DNA of 64,000 bases from Cycas panzhihuaensis (GCA_023213395.1 CM041465.1:200019741-200083740), one strand, 5' to 3'. Positions 44,901-57,189 are shown, counted from the first letter of the stretch. Notes: generated by a model not told the origin, from the letters alone. A program made the numbers and translations.

Positions 44901-46925
44901 ATGAAGGAGTGGGGGGGGGGGGGTGGGGGGGGGTTTCCCCCTAGATGGACTATGCTATGGCATATGGCTTCGGCTAGTCCCAGTTCCCTTCTAGGAGGTG
45001 AAGGTAGTCGGGCGAGCCAGATATCTGGGTCAGACAGAGGAGGCTTCAACGGGAAAAGAGGTGTCAGTGAAGGGTGGATAGCCCTAGCCAGAGAGGGCTA
45101 CAGAACCAAGAGTTTAGTTAGAGGTAGGTTAGAGATTAGCCAGACAGAAGGTGTACTGACAGAGAAGAAGGGAAGGGACGCAGACGCGGCTATACATCAC
45201 AGCTATGAGCGATCAGGTTTAGGTGGAGCCAAACAGAACATAGTCTTGACTTTAGTGGGGTCTACACCAAGTTGCTAGAGGAGACTTAGTCAAAGACAGA
45301 GTCTATTTGGTCCCTCAGTTACCCAAGAATGGAATACTAGAAGATTCAAGGAGGCAGAGATCCAAAGCAAGAAGGGGGTAAGCTCTGAATCTGTAGATTC
45401 AATTTTGTAGTAAGTCCATGCAGTTGTTATTGTGTTTGTAACCTAAATGATGTAAGAACCAAACCAGACTCAGTCCTTACCCCTGGGGAGGACTTACCTT
45501 GACGTCCTGAGGAATGGTAACCTTGAAGAACATGAGATTCACCCTATCAAGATCAGAAACAGGTTTAAAATTTTAATCCTAAAAGAGGTAACTGATAAGA
45601 CTATTCAATATTGGGAAAACAGCATGGTGGGTAGGTTTTCAGGACCTAGACTAGGGTTAGACATCATTAGAGAATGGATCCGAAATAAGTAGAAAACTAG
45701 AAACCTAGTTCAGGTTATGGCAATGCTGAAGGGATGGGTTCTCTTTAGGTTTGCTAATCAGGAGGATATGATACCTATCCTTCTTAAATCCCCATGGATG
45801 TTTGGGAGAAAAACCATGACATTGGAGAAGTGGCACCCAGATTTTGACCCTGGAAGTCTGGTGGTAAAATAAGCCCCAGTTTGGGTGCAGATGCCAGGGC
45901 TCCCCTTGCATTTCTAGAATCTAGATGTGGTCAAAGGGGCGGCCAAAATGATCAGGCCTTTACTAGCAATGGACTCGACAACAAAACATAGATCCTTACT
46001 GATGAACATAATATTTTGCGCCCTTGCTAGGCTCGACAGTGATCTCCTAGACGATGTTGAGATTGTGTCAGATGGAAGATCCATCATTCAAAGTCTATTT
46101 TTTTAAGTGGAGGGTTTCAGATGTGCAAAGTGTAAGTGCAGGGGGCATCTTCCTTTTCAATACCCAGGGGTTCTAACAAGGATGGATAAGTAGGAAGAAA
46201 GCAAAGAGAAAGAAGACGAAGAAACAAAAGCAATCAGAGGGGAGGCCTCGACTGCAAGCACCGAAAGGCTAGGTAAGGAAGAGAACAAAAATGATATAGT
46301 AGGTGAAGGAATTGTGGCTTCCAGAGGTGCAACACCAGATGATGTTAATGGAAAGTCCCATAGCATGTTGGGCCAGTTATCGATCTTGGAACTGGGCCAT
46401 GACAAGGAAGCTCAGGAAGATGGTAGCAAAGAATTAGTGGAAGCAGAGGCTAGAAGGGGGGAGACCAAAGGTGTAGATGTTGATGAAAACACGGGCCAAG
46501 CTCCATGCTTGGAATGGGGATCATCGACAGAGGATTCTAAAGATCAGATAAAGGCTACTGGTAGGGCATCTGGGGAGGGGATATTCCCCTAACAGCTGTA
46601 GAGCCGTCTTTGGATCAGCTGGTGAAGAACATCAATTAGGATTTAAAGGATTACTTCTCAGAGGATGTAAGAGGGGCTTGTGATCCGCCTAAGCAGAGGG
46701 GCAAGTAGGTAACATAGTTGAAGGAACTACCGGACCAGGGGCTAAAGTAGTGGATCCAGAAAAGGGAGGAGGAGGGACTCATAAATGGGTCTCAAAAGGT
46801 AATATGCCAGACCTGAAGAAGGCTCCAGACTATGAGCCAAAAAAGAAGGTGGGAAGGCCACCTAAAAGGCAACCAGAGAGAAGGAAACACTGGCTCAAAT
46901 CGACATGGGTTACCAGAGTACTTTA
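44901..46925 (+). pseudogene. LINE-B ORF1 (DUF4283 / CCHC / AT-hook-like)
   Basis: Opens MKEWGGGGGGGFPPRW at a G run, then Ser/Gly-rich sequence. The DUF4283 region (about 45540-45960) has WENSMVGRFSGPRLGLDIIR, GWVLFRFANQEDMIPILL, KSPWMFGRKTMTLEKWHPDF and VWVQMPGLPL. A CCHC knuckle reads CAKCKCRGHLPFQY with the last Cys now Tyr (about 46116). An acidic stretch follows (46180-46560), and an AT-hook-like KKVGRPPKRQPERRK (about 46840) in a shifted frame. Family proteins coat the LINE RNA. From 44901 to 46590 the frame is constant with several stops; one frameshift follows. The start is uncertain because of the homopolymer. Confidence 0.8.
44911..44933 (+). other. G-run (G13-T-G9), possible G-quadruplex
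   Basis: Thirteen G, one T, nine G at the beginning of LINE-B ORF1, followed by CCCCC. The length is unreliable in sequencing and decides the ORF1 frame. Confidence 0.85.
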
Positions 46926-46998
46926 AAGGAGGGGGGTGCATTAGAGGGCCCTATCCTCAGAAGTAGGAAAGGATGATGGGTGGGGTTCTGGGATATCT

Positions 46999-49900
46999 AT
47001 GAAGGTTTTATCCTGGAACATAAGAGGCCTCAATGCCCCATCAAAGCAAAGATTGGTAAAGGAATTGAGGATAAGGACAAGTGTGGACTTAGTTCTTTTG
47101 CAGGAGATAAAACTAGAATAGTTTAAGGAAAGAGAGGTGTTCAACAAGATCTAGAAAAGGGGAGATGGGAGGATGGTCGCTGGATTAGCAGGCTCTGGGG
47201 GGCTGGCCTCCCTATGGAACCCAAATAGGTGGAAAGGTTACGAGGTGGTTATAAGTGAACATTTTATAACCTTAGGTTTGGTATGTGTGCGGACTAATAA
47301 GGAGTGTTGGTTCACTAATGTCTATGCCCCCACATCAGTTGAGGGTAGGAAGAGCTTATGGGAAAGGTTGGTGGAGGTTTATAAAGATTGGGATGGTCCT
47401 TGGTTGGTGGCTAAGGACTTTAATACGCCCCTAAATCTAGAGGAGGAAAAAGGGGGGCAAGTAGGATGGTCCAGAAGCATGGCTGATTTCAGAGAGTTCT
47501 TATAATCAGGGGGCCTGATGGATGTCCCCCTCAGGGGAGCTAGGTATACCTGGTCTAACAGGCATTTAGGACATAATCACATTCAGTACAGGTTAGATAG
47601 GATGCTAACCAATTATGAATAGGCCTGCCACTTCGAAGGAACTAAACTTGAGGCTCTTCCGAAGTCTAGTTCAGACCATTCTCCCCTTTTTCTTGAAGGG
47701 TCTGTCTTGGGTATTCATGTAGGGGCCCCCTTTCGATTCGAACTCATGTGGCAAAAGCATCCAGATCTTAGGGGGAGGATTGGCGAGTGGTGGGAAGTCC
47801 TAGTTCACAGATGTGTTATGTTCAAGTTTTTGAAGAAGCTAAGTTGGATCAAAAAATAAATTAAAATTTGGAATAAGGAGGTCTTTGGAAATATTTTCGA
47901 AGACAAAGGTACCCTGCTGATAGAGTTAAAAGGGATCAAGGATAGGATCCAACTAGAGGGAAGGACCTAGGACTTGGATCAAATTGAATAATTCACCACT
48001 AGGAAATTAGAAGAGGTGCTGACTAGGGAGGAAATCCTCTAGAAACAGAAGTCTAGAGAGCAATGGATAAAGGAGGGGGATAGAAATACTAAGTACTTCC
48101 ATATGTCTACCTTGAAGCATAGGGCTCATAACAGGATTAGTAAACTCTAAAGTAAGGATGGGGAACTGATCGAGATAAAGGATTAGTTTGGAGGAATTAT
48201 GCTGGACTACTTTAAGGAGTTATATGCAGAACCTAGATGTCAGGATCCTGACCCAAGGGCGGGCCTCATGCAATATATTTCAAAGGTTATCTCTGAGGCT
48301 CATAACAGTAAGCTAGCAGAACCCTTCTCTTAGGACGAAGTTGAGAAAGCCTTATTCAAAATGGGTAGGGATAAGGCCCTGGGGCCAGACGATTTTCCCC
48401 TCAAGTTTTTTCAGGAATACTGGGATATTATCAAGGAAGATTTAATTTTGGCGTTAAATGAATTCTTTCTCAGGAGGACAATTCTAAAAGAATGGCAGGC
48501 CACCTTTTTGGTCTTGATCCCAAAGAAGGAGGGAGCGAAAGTTATGGAAGATTTTAGACTGATCAGCCTCTGTAATGTAAAGTATAAAATTTTGGCTAAA
48601 ATGCTAGCAAATTGACTCAGGGAGTATCTTTTGACTATCATCTCTCTAAATCAGGACGACTTTGTTAAGGGTAGACAAATTACGGATGGTATTATTACTG
48701 TCCACGAAACTATGCACTCAACTTTTCATAGGAAGGAGGCAAGTATAATAATTAAAATAGATATTTCCAAGGCCTACAATCGGGTGGCTTGGGACTATCT
48801 ATTGGATTTCTTAGAAGTGTTCAGTTTTGGGGAGGTTTGGAGGGACTAGGTGAGATGCTGCATATCCAGGGTTTCATTTTCAGTGATTCTAAATGGGAGG
48901 TCGATACCTTTCTTTCCCGGCTTTAGGGGTTTGAGACAAGGAGACCCCCTCTCACCCTTCCTTTTCATTATTATGGCAAGATTACTAGGGAGGGCTACAA
49001 TGGAGGCTCAGAGGTTAGGGTGGAAATTAGGTTTGAATCCCTCTTCCAATTTGGACAATATTACCCATCATCAGTACATTGACGATAACATATTTCTATG
49101 TAGGGCCTCCATGGGGGAGGCCAGGGCCTTGAAAGTAGGTCTTCAGGCATATGAGAGGGCTACCAATCAAAGAATCAACTTGGATAAGAGCTCAGTCTTC
49201 TTTATCAATACAGTGGAAAGGCTACAGAGAAGGATCAATAGGGTTCTGGAGATCTCTAGTAGACCCCTTCCCACCACATATCTAGGAATGCCACTCTTTG
49301 TGGGAAAGATGGTGAAGAATTTGTGGGATCCCGTTATGAGTAGATTTAACAGGAAGTTGGCGGGCTAGAAAGGGGCACTTCTAAGCTAGGGTGGGAAGAT
49401 TCAACTAGTGGTGGCCTCTCTTCAGAGCATTCCAGTTTACCAAATATCTGTATTTAAGATGCCAGCTAAGGTTATCTCCATCCTCGAGGGTATTATGAAG
49501 AGATTTCTTTGGTCTAGGGCCGAAGATAAAAATAAACTCCATCTAATGTCGTGGGAGAAGGTTTGCAAGCCTAAGTGGGTAGGAGGACTTAATGTTAGGA
49601 GGCCGGGCCTTTTTAACGAACCCCTTCTAACTAAGGTGGGGTGGAGATTCACCAAAGATGTAGGCTTGGTTTGGGGGAAAATTTTAGCAAGGAAATACTT
49701 AAGGGATAAACACTTTCTACTGGAGGAGGAGTGTAGCTCTACGAGATTCCCCATTTGGAAAGCTATCTGGTCCTCACACTCTATCTTGCATGAAGGAATG
49801 TGATGGAGATGGGGGGATGGTGAAAGTATAAGGTTTTGGGTAGACAAGTGGTGCGGGCCCTCTAGGTTAGAGGAGATGCCAGATATTGGTATCATGAAGA

Positions 49901-51102
49901 GGGTATGTGAGAATAGTTTTGGTTTTTTAGTCAAGCATTACTGGGTGGGGCAGGGCAAGAATAGGTGATGGAGAACATTTGAGGAGCTGCAAGGTTTCGA
50001 GGAAGAGATTCAGAGAGTGAAGGGGGTATTAGAAAACCAGTACATCCCGAAGCGAACCTCTCCCGATATACTAGTATGGCCCCTTTCACCCTTGGGCTTG
50101 TACACAGTTAAAGATGGTTATAACTTAATGAATATGGAAGGACGGTCCAGGAATGACTTGCTAGCTAGGGTTTGGAAGCTGGGGCTAATCCTGAAGATCA
50201 TTACTTTCTGGTGCTTATGCCTTCAAAATAAAATCCTAACAACAGATAACCTCTTAAAGCAAGGTTTTCACTTGGTGAACAGGTGTGTATTATGCAAGGT
50301 GGAAGCTGAGACTCTAGACCACCTTTGTATTCATTGCCCCTACTCTAAGGGAATCTAGGATAAAATCTGGTCCAGGCTGGGTTTAGTATGGGTTTCCTCT
50401 AAATCATTGATAGACTAGTGGCTAGCATGGGGTTCTCCATTCAAGAGCAAAATGCTCGGTAGATTTTGGAAGATGATCCTTTCGGTAGGCACTTGGATTA
50501 TCTGGAAGGAGTGCAACAGGAGAATTTTTTAGGGTAAAGAGTCAGACAGCGCTATATTGGTCACTGAGATCAGGAAGGGTATTCTAGAAATGTTGGTCCC
50601 CCCAAAGGAGGATAGGATCCCCAAGAGAGAAGAAAGCATCCTTGAGGACTGGGGTATAGGCTTTCCAAAGGGTGGTAGCGAGAAGAGGAGAGCAATTAAA
50701 TGGAACCCTTCAGAAGCAACCTGGGAAAAAATTAACTTTGATGGTGTTGCTAAAGGAAACCCCGGAGAGGCGGGAGGGGGAGGACTCTATAGGGATCACA
50801 CAGGGGCTCTGAAATAGGCTTTCATGGATTATTTAGGTATCCAATCGAACCAAAGAGTAGAGGTGTAGGCTATGCAAAGGGTGGTAGCTCTACTGGATGA
50901 GGAGGAGGCACAGAAGGTGGTTGTAGAAGGTGACTTCATATATGTGATAAGATGTTTAAGGGGGGAAGCAAAGCTAGGGTGGAACAATATAGAGATCATC
51001 AGAGATACGCAAGATGTTTTGAGATCTAAAATAGGTGTCGGATCCAAAGATACCTACAGGAAGGGAATTCGATGCATTAGTTGGCAAACTGGCCTATCTT
51101 AA
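46999..51102 (+). pseudogene. LINE-B ORF2: endonuclease, reverse transcriptase, RNase H
   Basis: One frame runs from ATG 46999 to 51102 (1367 codons). By my count it has 22 internal stops (15 TAG, 4 TAA, 3 TGA) and no frameshift until the extreme end. Endonuclease: MKVLSWNIRGLNAPSKQRL, LLQEIKLE and SSDHSPLF. RT: KIDISKAYNRVAWDYL (first Asp), LRQGDPLSPFLFIIMA and QYIDDNIFLC, so YIDD instead of the usual YADD. Zinc-binding: NRCVLCKVEAETLDHLCIHC. RNase H: INFDGVAKGNPGEAGGGG and VVEGDFIYVIR. Near 51050 a small frame change loses the REGN-x4-AD-x-LA end (seen in the next frame as REFDALVGKLA). The enzyme nicks target DNA and primes cDNA there. Confidence 0.95.
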
Positions 51103-51334
51103 ATAAAAGAACCAAGGTCTAGAAGGAGGACTTTTCGAAAGAGCTATTGAGTTTGGTAAGGATTGATGCACGCATTGGGGAGGCAGACAAGGGAGGTTGA
51201 GAGGAATCTTCTTTAATCCGGGCTAGACCATGGGCCTGTCATGGTCATTTCTCCTAGGCCAATGGGCTATGATGTATAAGGTTTGGGGACCTAATTAAAA
51301 CCCCTTCTAATATTATTTTACCTTATTAAAAAAA
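51103..51334 (+). other. LINE-B 3' UTR and short A tail
   Basis: Non-coding end with the GGGGACCTAATTAAAACCCC region and a short A run merging into the duplication. Confidence 0.75.
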
Positions 51335-51357
51335 AATATTAAGGCTAGGTGGACTAA
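51335..51357. other. LINE-B target-site duplication, right
   Basis: AATATTAAGGCTAGGTGGAC then TAA, two mismatches to 44777-44799. Confidence 0.85.
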
Positions 51358-53336
51358 ATCCTAACACTTCTTGCCTTCTAAACTATGAAATTAAGTGGTG
51401 CATCCTTGGTATTACATAATAGGTATATACCTTACATGGAATGAATGAATAAAAAGGAGAAATCCTACATTATCTTGCTACTGAAGTAGTAATTTATTTA
51501 TTATTGATCCCTTGATCTATCCTTAATTGGTGCCTTAAACTATCCATGGTTAGTTGATTAAGTAGGTCTTCTCTAGGCCCTTACATCCTCCTCCTTATGT
51601 AATGAAGTAACTAGATATACAATTGTAGAAAATCCTTTAACATACCTTCCATAATAATTTGTAAGCCCTATAAAGCTCCTTACATTGGATATATTCCTTA
51701 CTGTATACCACTTCATGATAGTATTGATCTTTTATGAATCTATAGAGATCCCTTTTTTTAATATAACATGACCTACATATTATACATATTCTCAATAAAA
51801 TTGATATTTACTCAACCTATCATATAGCTTATGCTCTCCCAAGAGTTATAATACTCTTCTCAAGTAAATTTCATGTTCTTCATATGACATAGAATAAATT
51901 AGAATGTTATCAAGAAAATATATGATAAAATTATCTAAATATTAACAAAACACATTATTCATCAAATATATGAATGTAATAAGAGAACTTACCAAACCAA
52001 AAAGTAACACCATAAATTTATAATATCCATACCTAGTTTGAATTGCTATCTTATATATGCCATCATCTTTTACTTAGATTTTAAAATAACCTAACCTCAA
52101 GTCAAATTTAGAGAATACCTTGGCTTCTTTCATTTGGTTGAATATATCATTAATCTTTAGAAGAGGTTATCTATTCTTTATTGTCACCTTATTTAACTAC
52201 ATATAGTTAATGCATAATTATAATGTTCCATCATTCCTTTTCATAAAAAGAATAAGTATTCATGGTAATTCACTTGATTAATTAAAGCCTTTATTTAATA
52301 ATTTTTATAACTATATTTTCAGTTTCAAAAGTTTTAGTATGGACATATGGTATGGTACTATAGAAATAAGTTTTACTCTTAGAACTAGTTCAATAATATA
52401 ATCCACTTATCTTCTAAGCAATAAATTAGAAAATTCTCTTAGAAATATATCAAATAACTCTTATAATAATGGATAGTATTTCAAATTAGGCCCCCTTAGG
52501 CCATTGCCATTACTAATAGACTTTGCATAAACTTGGAAATATTTTTATAAACTCCACTTAATTTATAAGACTAAAATGTATTTAATATAGATAGGGGCAT
52601 TAATTTAATCTTATAATATCCTCTATTATATACATGCTCCATGATCTTATTATAATAGTCAAATTTAACTTTATATGCTTCTAACCAATCAAGACAAATT
52701 ATGTCATCATAATCTCTAAGTAAAAATACTTAAAAGGTTACATAACTATTCTATCATCCCCATTCTAACTTAGACTATGGGATGAATTTATTCACCATCT
52801 TCTTACTGCTATTTATTATAAGAAGGTTCCATGCATCCTAATGTTTATTAGAATTGAGTTTACATCTCCCCATAATTTTAGATGATATAAAATTATGACT
52901 ATTACTTAAATAAATTGTTATAAAAATATCTTAGTAGGAGATTTCACCTTAAAATTGTACCATAGTAGATTAGTGATTTGCTTATCTATCATCCACTATT
53001 ATATACGCTTACATAGATTGCCTCTTCCTACCTATATCCATCAATATCAATTATAACTCTATATTATAGTATCTATAATTTACATTTTTCATCTTTAGAT
53101 ATTCTCATGTATAATGCTATTTTTCTTTGTATTGTAAAATTATGAGGGATATTTCTAGGAAATTTACTATAGGTATGACTAGATCTTTACACCCTTTAGA
53201 ACTTATTGTTCCTTTTAATTTACCAAGGATGAGGTAACTAAAAGACCCTCTTCTATTATTCTTATTTCTACCAAAGTTTATCTTTTCATCTAAGGTGATT
53301 ATCTTATCACTTAGTTCATTAGAATTCACATTACCT
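51358..53336 (-). pseudogene. Gypsy-3: chromovirus-like protease to RNase H remnant
   Basis: On the - strand, right to left: an RVP_2-type protease end with HNFISSKIM (about 52870) and ICLDWLEAYKVKFDYYNKIM (about 52690, the G-M-DWL motif). RT then gives the catalytic YFLDNILIYS at about 51893-51920 (FLDD with the second Asp changed to Asn). VRSFIGLTNYYGRYVKGFS follows at about 51622-51680. The FLDDILIYS form is that of chromoviruses, unlike the FLDDWT form of Gypsy-1 and Gypsy-2. Very many stops; no LTR assigned. It continues leftward beyond LINE-B at most into 44776. Confidence 0.72.
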
Positions 53337-53346
53337 TATATATATA

Positions 53347-53384
<38 letters not shown>
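53337..53384. repeat. (TA)n(TG)n microsatellite
   Basis: TA followed by about 18 TG units, abutting the end of the Copia-5 LTR. Confidence 0.95.
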
Positions 53385-53387
<3 letters not shown>

Positions 53388-53816
53388 AAATGATGGATTT
53401 AGGGAATAAATCATTCACATGCATATAATAACAATGGAGAATGAAGAAGAGATGAAAATAAGATATGAAAGCAAAGCTTGGAGGTGAGAATGAATAATAA
53501 CTCCCTCCTTGAGATTTTCCCTTTTATTATTGAGGGTTAGCATTAGGGTTAGAATTTTTTCACCTAATGATATGAACCTGAAATTACATCCAAATACACA
53601 TAAAGCATATTTTATTAAGAGACTAATGCTAATAATATAACTTAAGGTCACTTAATTAATCTACACAAATGACCTTGATATATTAACTTATTTTAATCCC
53701 CCCTTAATAGTAGAAGGTCATTTTGAGAAATTCTATTCTATAAGGTCTTCATTTGAGCTCTATTATTATATTGAAATTCTAAATGATACTTTTATGGGAA
53801 ATCCCTCATAGGAAAT
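53383..53816 (-). mobile_element. Copia-5 3' LTR and 3' UTR (- strand)
   Basis: The LTR (53383-53696) is preceded on the - strand by a GGGGGGA purine tract. Its start TTAAAATAAGTTAATATATC aligns with the Copia-2 LTR start TGAAACAGGTTAATGTCAC. The middle shows the same run of GATTT/GTAATTTCA/TACCTAA motifs. 53697-53816 matches the Copia-2 3' UTR (39885-40005). Copia-3 is inserted at 53816; the rest of Copia-5 lies after 60500. Confidence 0.8.
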
Positions 53817-54210
53817 TGTTAATGTTATGTCCTAATGTTATTCTTTTATTATCTAATTAGTTTACTATGTTATTATAAAAGTTAGGTGATTTGGCCAACT
53901 ATCAAAATCAATGAACTTCTCTCCCATTTATTCCTAAATTTTTCACACATTGGGTGGCTAGAAGATTGGGGAGACATGATCTTATTGGTACGTAGGTAGA
54001 AGTTTCTATTCAGTTAGAGAGGGAGGATGAGATCCTCAACCTACTCCTATGTATATTCATTATTATTATGTTAATATTATTCTTATTTGAGAGGTGGTTT
54101 TTTATCCCCTAAAGGGGTTTTCCACCTATCGGATCTGATGCATTTGTGTAGAATACTGAATGGATTCCCTTCATATATATTAAATTATTGTTTGTACCCT
54201 CTCTCCAACA
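53817..54210 (+). repeat. Copia-3 5' LTR
   Basis: 394 bp. R region has a nested inverted repeat: AGGTGG (54092-54097) with CCACCT (54122-54127), enclosing CCCCT (54106-54110) with AGGGG (54113-54117). The partner of the 39-bp 3' remnant. Confidence 0.85.
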
Positions 54211-54222
54211 TGGTATCAGAGT
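54211..54222 (+). other. Copia-3 primer-binding site
   Basis: TGGTATCAGAGT, 11 of 12 bases of the Met-tRNA type site, directly after the LTR. Confidence 0.9.
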
Positions 54223-56060
54223 AGGGTCTACCAGTTCCTTTTAGTAATTAATATGGAGATGAAAACTAGAATATAAATTAAAGAAATTAAAGTAGAAGAT
54301 GTCTTATGATCCTCACATAGAGGAGACAGAAAAAACATCAACTAAGAAAATGCCATTAACATCCATGAAGCTTCATGACCTGCTACCTTAAAGTCAAAAG
54401 AGAAATTATGCTTCTCAACATATCAGTGTATACTAGAATGTCTGCCCGCACTGACACTTAAAACCTATTAGGATGACTCATTTACATAAGAGAAACATCG
54501 ATTAGGAGCTTTAAGAAGAGGCTGCATAAAATAGGAAGATGGAGTAGTAGTTGTATATAAGTAAATTTCATGTAGCTATATCTCTTTACCATTGCTTTCA
54601 CAAATATATAGACCTTCCTCTTCATAATTAAACATTGTTGATGCTCATTTGTCTGGATTTTTATATACTGGTGCTTGCTTCATATGCTAATGTATACATA
54701 GCCTAGAGCCTCAAACTTTTGAACTTCTTCTAGTAACAGTGGAGATGATCTTCATAAATTTCTTCCATATGGAAATGTTGAAACCCACAGCTTTAATCGA
54801 AGATGCTACCCACTAGAAGAATTAACACCATAGTTGATCCATAATAGAGGGTCATTCATCTTCTAAGCACCTACTAACCTGCAAACCATCTTTGCGTGCA
54901 TCTCACACTCATGAGGACAACAGGTTTTAAAGCCAATGGATGAATCTACATGCTAACCAGCACCCATCGAATGCCCATAATTTTCAAGAAGTGAAATCTC
55001 TAGAGAAATGAAGACATAACACTTGAAGATATGCTAACATAGTCCATTAATAGTGAGATGACCGATAATAGTAACACAGAGAGATGGCTGACTGCTCTGC
55101 ATATAAAGATAACATCATTAGAATCTTCTAGAAATTCAACATCAAATGCCTACCATTCTCAAGAAGTTTAACATCCTCACAAAGAAATGGAGAAGAGAAA
55201 ATGCCAGAGATACTTAGCCTACTTCTTACTCGAACCCTCTATTTGTCGCTGGTAAAACTCGATTAGGGTTTCATTAATAGTCGGTCACTAAAAAATCCTA
55301 AATGTAAAAATATCTTAATTACATTTAATTGTATTTCAAATCTTCCTAAAGTTTGAGTTAATAAAACCAAATTGAATATTATTTTGGGTCTATAAGTCCT
55401 TAAGCTCCCTAACCTGCTAGCCCGATGGTCTCATTACCATCCTATATGACCTAATCCTATTATAAAAAGGGTCTAAAATATCAATTTTCTTTTTTCTTTT
55501 TTTTTGTTTTTTAAGTAAAAAGGGGATACCTATGTGTTTTTCCCTATAACTTCCTTATACAGAGTTAGAATCCAATTCTAGAAGAAATGTTAGATTCATA
55601 ACTTAAACATGGACATTTTGATTGGTCTTTTAAGTTTTTTGGACACCATTTTAATCAACAAATCCTTATTTGAATTCAATTCTTTATTTTCATCCTAGTA
55701 AGTTCAGGTATGTACCTCTAACTCTTAATTTTCTTTCTATTCTTACTTTAATTTAATATATAATTAACTATTTTTTAAATTTCTCAAGTAATAACATTAT
55801 TTATTTGTGCCTTTTTTAAAATTCATGAAGTTTATTAAATCATTATTTCATTTTTTAAAAAAATACAAATGATATCATAAACATGTAATACTTAATTACT
55901 TCATTTAATTTATGATTTATTTTATGTCTCTAATATGTAACTATTATATACTTGATTATATTTTTATAAATATTCAATTTAAAATCTTATATTTCTTGAT
56001 TAATAATTTCTAAACTTTCAATATCAATGAAATTATTTTCTATTAATGGCAAATTAACTT
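54223..56060 (+). other. Copia-3 leader, no gene found
   Basis: 1.8 kb between primer-binding site and gag. The first 1 kb has more mixed composition (54290-55270), the rest is AT-rich. No open frame or clear internal insertion. Copia-2 and Copia-4 also have over-long leaders. Confidence 0.5.
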
Positions 56061-56069
56061 AAAGATTAC

Positions 56070-57180
56070 TTTAATATTCAGTGTCTATTAATGAATTTAT
56101 TTCTGTAACTTATTCACTTCATTCACCTACAATTTCAGTCAAAGAATGTAACCTCTTTATTTTTCCTCCAAGAGGATATCTAATCATTGGTTTTTATTAC
56201 CAATATGGTATTTATACCAGGGACAACCTCTTGTATACCAATTCCAATATTAACCAGCTCTAATTATGCCAATTGGAAAAATAGAGTATCTTATTAGCTT
56301 AAACAGTAAAAGATATGGTAATATGTCATAGGTGAGTTTTCAAAACCTAAAGATGAAATATCAAAAGCTTATATAGTCTATCTGATGAATTGTGATGGAG
56401 CCCTACACACCATGCTAACCTCCCTCTCCCTGGACATTAGCAAATAGTTCTCTAAAACAAATGGTCTTGCCATTATCTAAAAAACTCTTAAGACAAAGTA
56501 TGACAAGGTTGATATACAATAGTTAGTTGCATTAGAACAACAAATATACAATCTAAATTATGAAGCTTTTCCTAAATTTGAAGATTTCTTATCAAAACTT
56601 CAACTCATTAACAAAGACCTAGTGAATTGTATTAAATTTTTCATAAAAGTAGGTGATAAAGTGGTCATTGTAACACATGCAAAAGATGATAATACACTTG
56701 TTTGTCTTGCAATTAATAAACTCTCAAAACATTTTAATCTTTTTAAAACCACTAGGAAACAAGTAGGACATCCACTAATTACTTTTGATCAATTTATGAA
56801 TCAACTTGTTGAACATCAAAACATGTTGATTCATACTAGAAAATTAAAAGACCCTTCATAGGTTCTTTTTTCTAAGTCATAACCAATCACTAAATCTAAA
56901 CATCAAAATAACTATCAAAATAATCATCATCATCATCCCAAAACCTAAAAACCTCATAGAGCTTCATCCACTGAAAATAATCCTCATAATAACACTAAGT
57001 ATTCTAGATTACCTAAATATTAGAATACCTCTAGACAGTCATTCTCAAAAAGGAATATTGTTAATACTAATTCTAATTAGAACATCAATTGTGCTCAATG
57101 TCATAAAAAGGGATATACCATTAATGTCTGTAAGAATAGAATTACCTTTGAAGCCTATAAAGCTTCTAAGGGGATCCAAT
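56070..57180 (+). pseudogene. Copia-3 gag
   Basis: Reads IPITNYANWKNRV-like start, EFSKPKDEISKAYIVYLMNC, KTKYDKVDIQ, LEQQIYNLNYEAFPKFEDFL and HFNLFKTTRKQVGHPLITFD. Then come His/Asn/Pro-rich sequence and the knuckle CAQCHKKGYTINVC near 57092, where the zinc-binding His is Tyr (CAT to TAT). The piece 56622-56861 is open. It matches the copia gag order including a Leu-rich LSKLQLINKDL helix. Few stops. Confidence 0.82.
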
Positions 57181-57189
57181 CACAATCAC

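Larger units (their letters stand above)
44800..51334 (+). mobile_element. LINE-B: near full-length L1-type LINE (6.5 kb)
   Basis: It has a GC-rich 5' UTR (44815-44900), ORF1 (44901 to about 46925), ORF2 (46999-51102), a 3' UTR and a short A tail (51328-51334 onward). A long imperfect target duplication flanks it. The GC content and TGG/CAG-rich codons stand out from the AT-rich host DNA. ORF1 has a DUF4283-type nucleic-acid-binding region, CCHC knuckle and AT-hook-like tail; ORF2 has endonuclease, RT, zinc-binding region and RNase H. Both frames are broken mainly by TAG. It is inserted in Gypsy-3 remains. Confidence 0.94.

Noticed and set aside
49437-49934. 165-codon - strand frame
   Set aside because: Antisense to LINE-B ORF2, which has clear RT and zinc-region homology in the other direction.
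46999-51102. TAG read as an amino acid (recoded genetic code)
   Set aside because: TAG replaces both Gln and Trp positions, and TAA and TGA stops occur too. Methylation-driven decay explains this without a code change.
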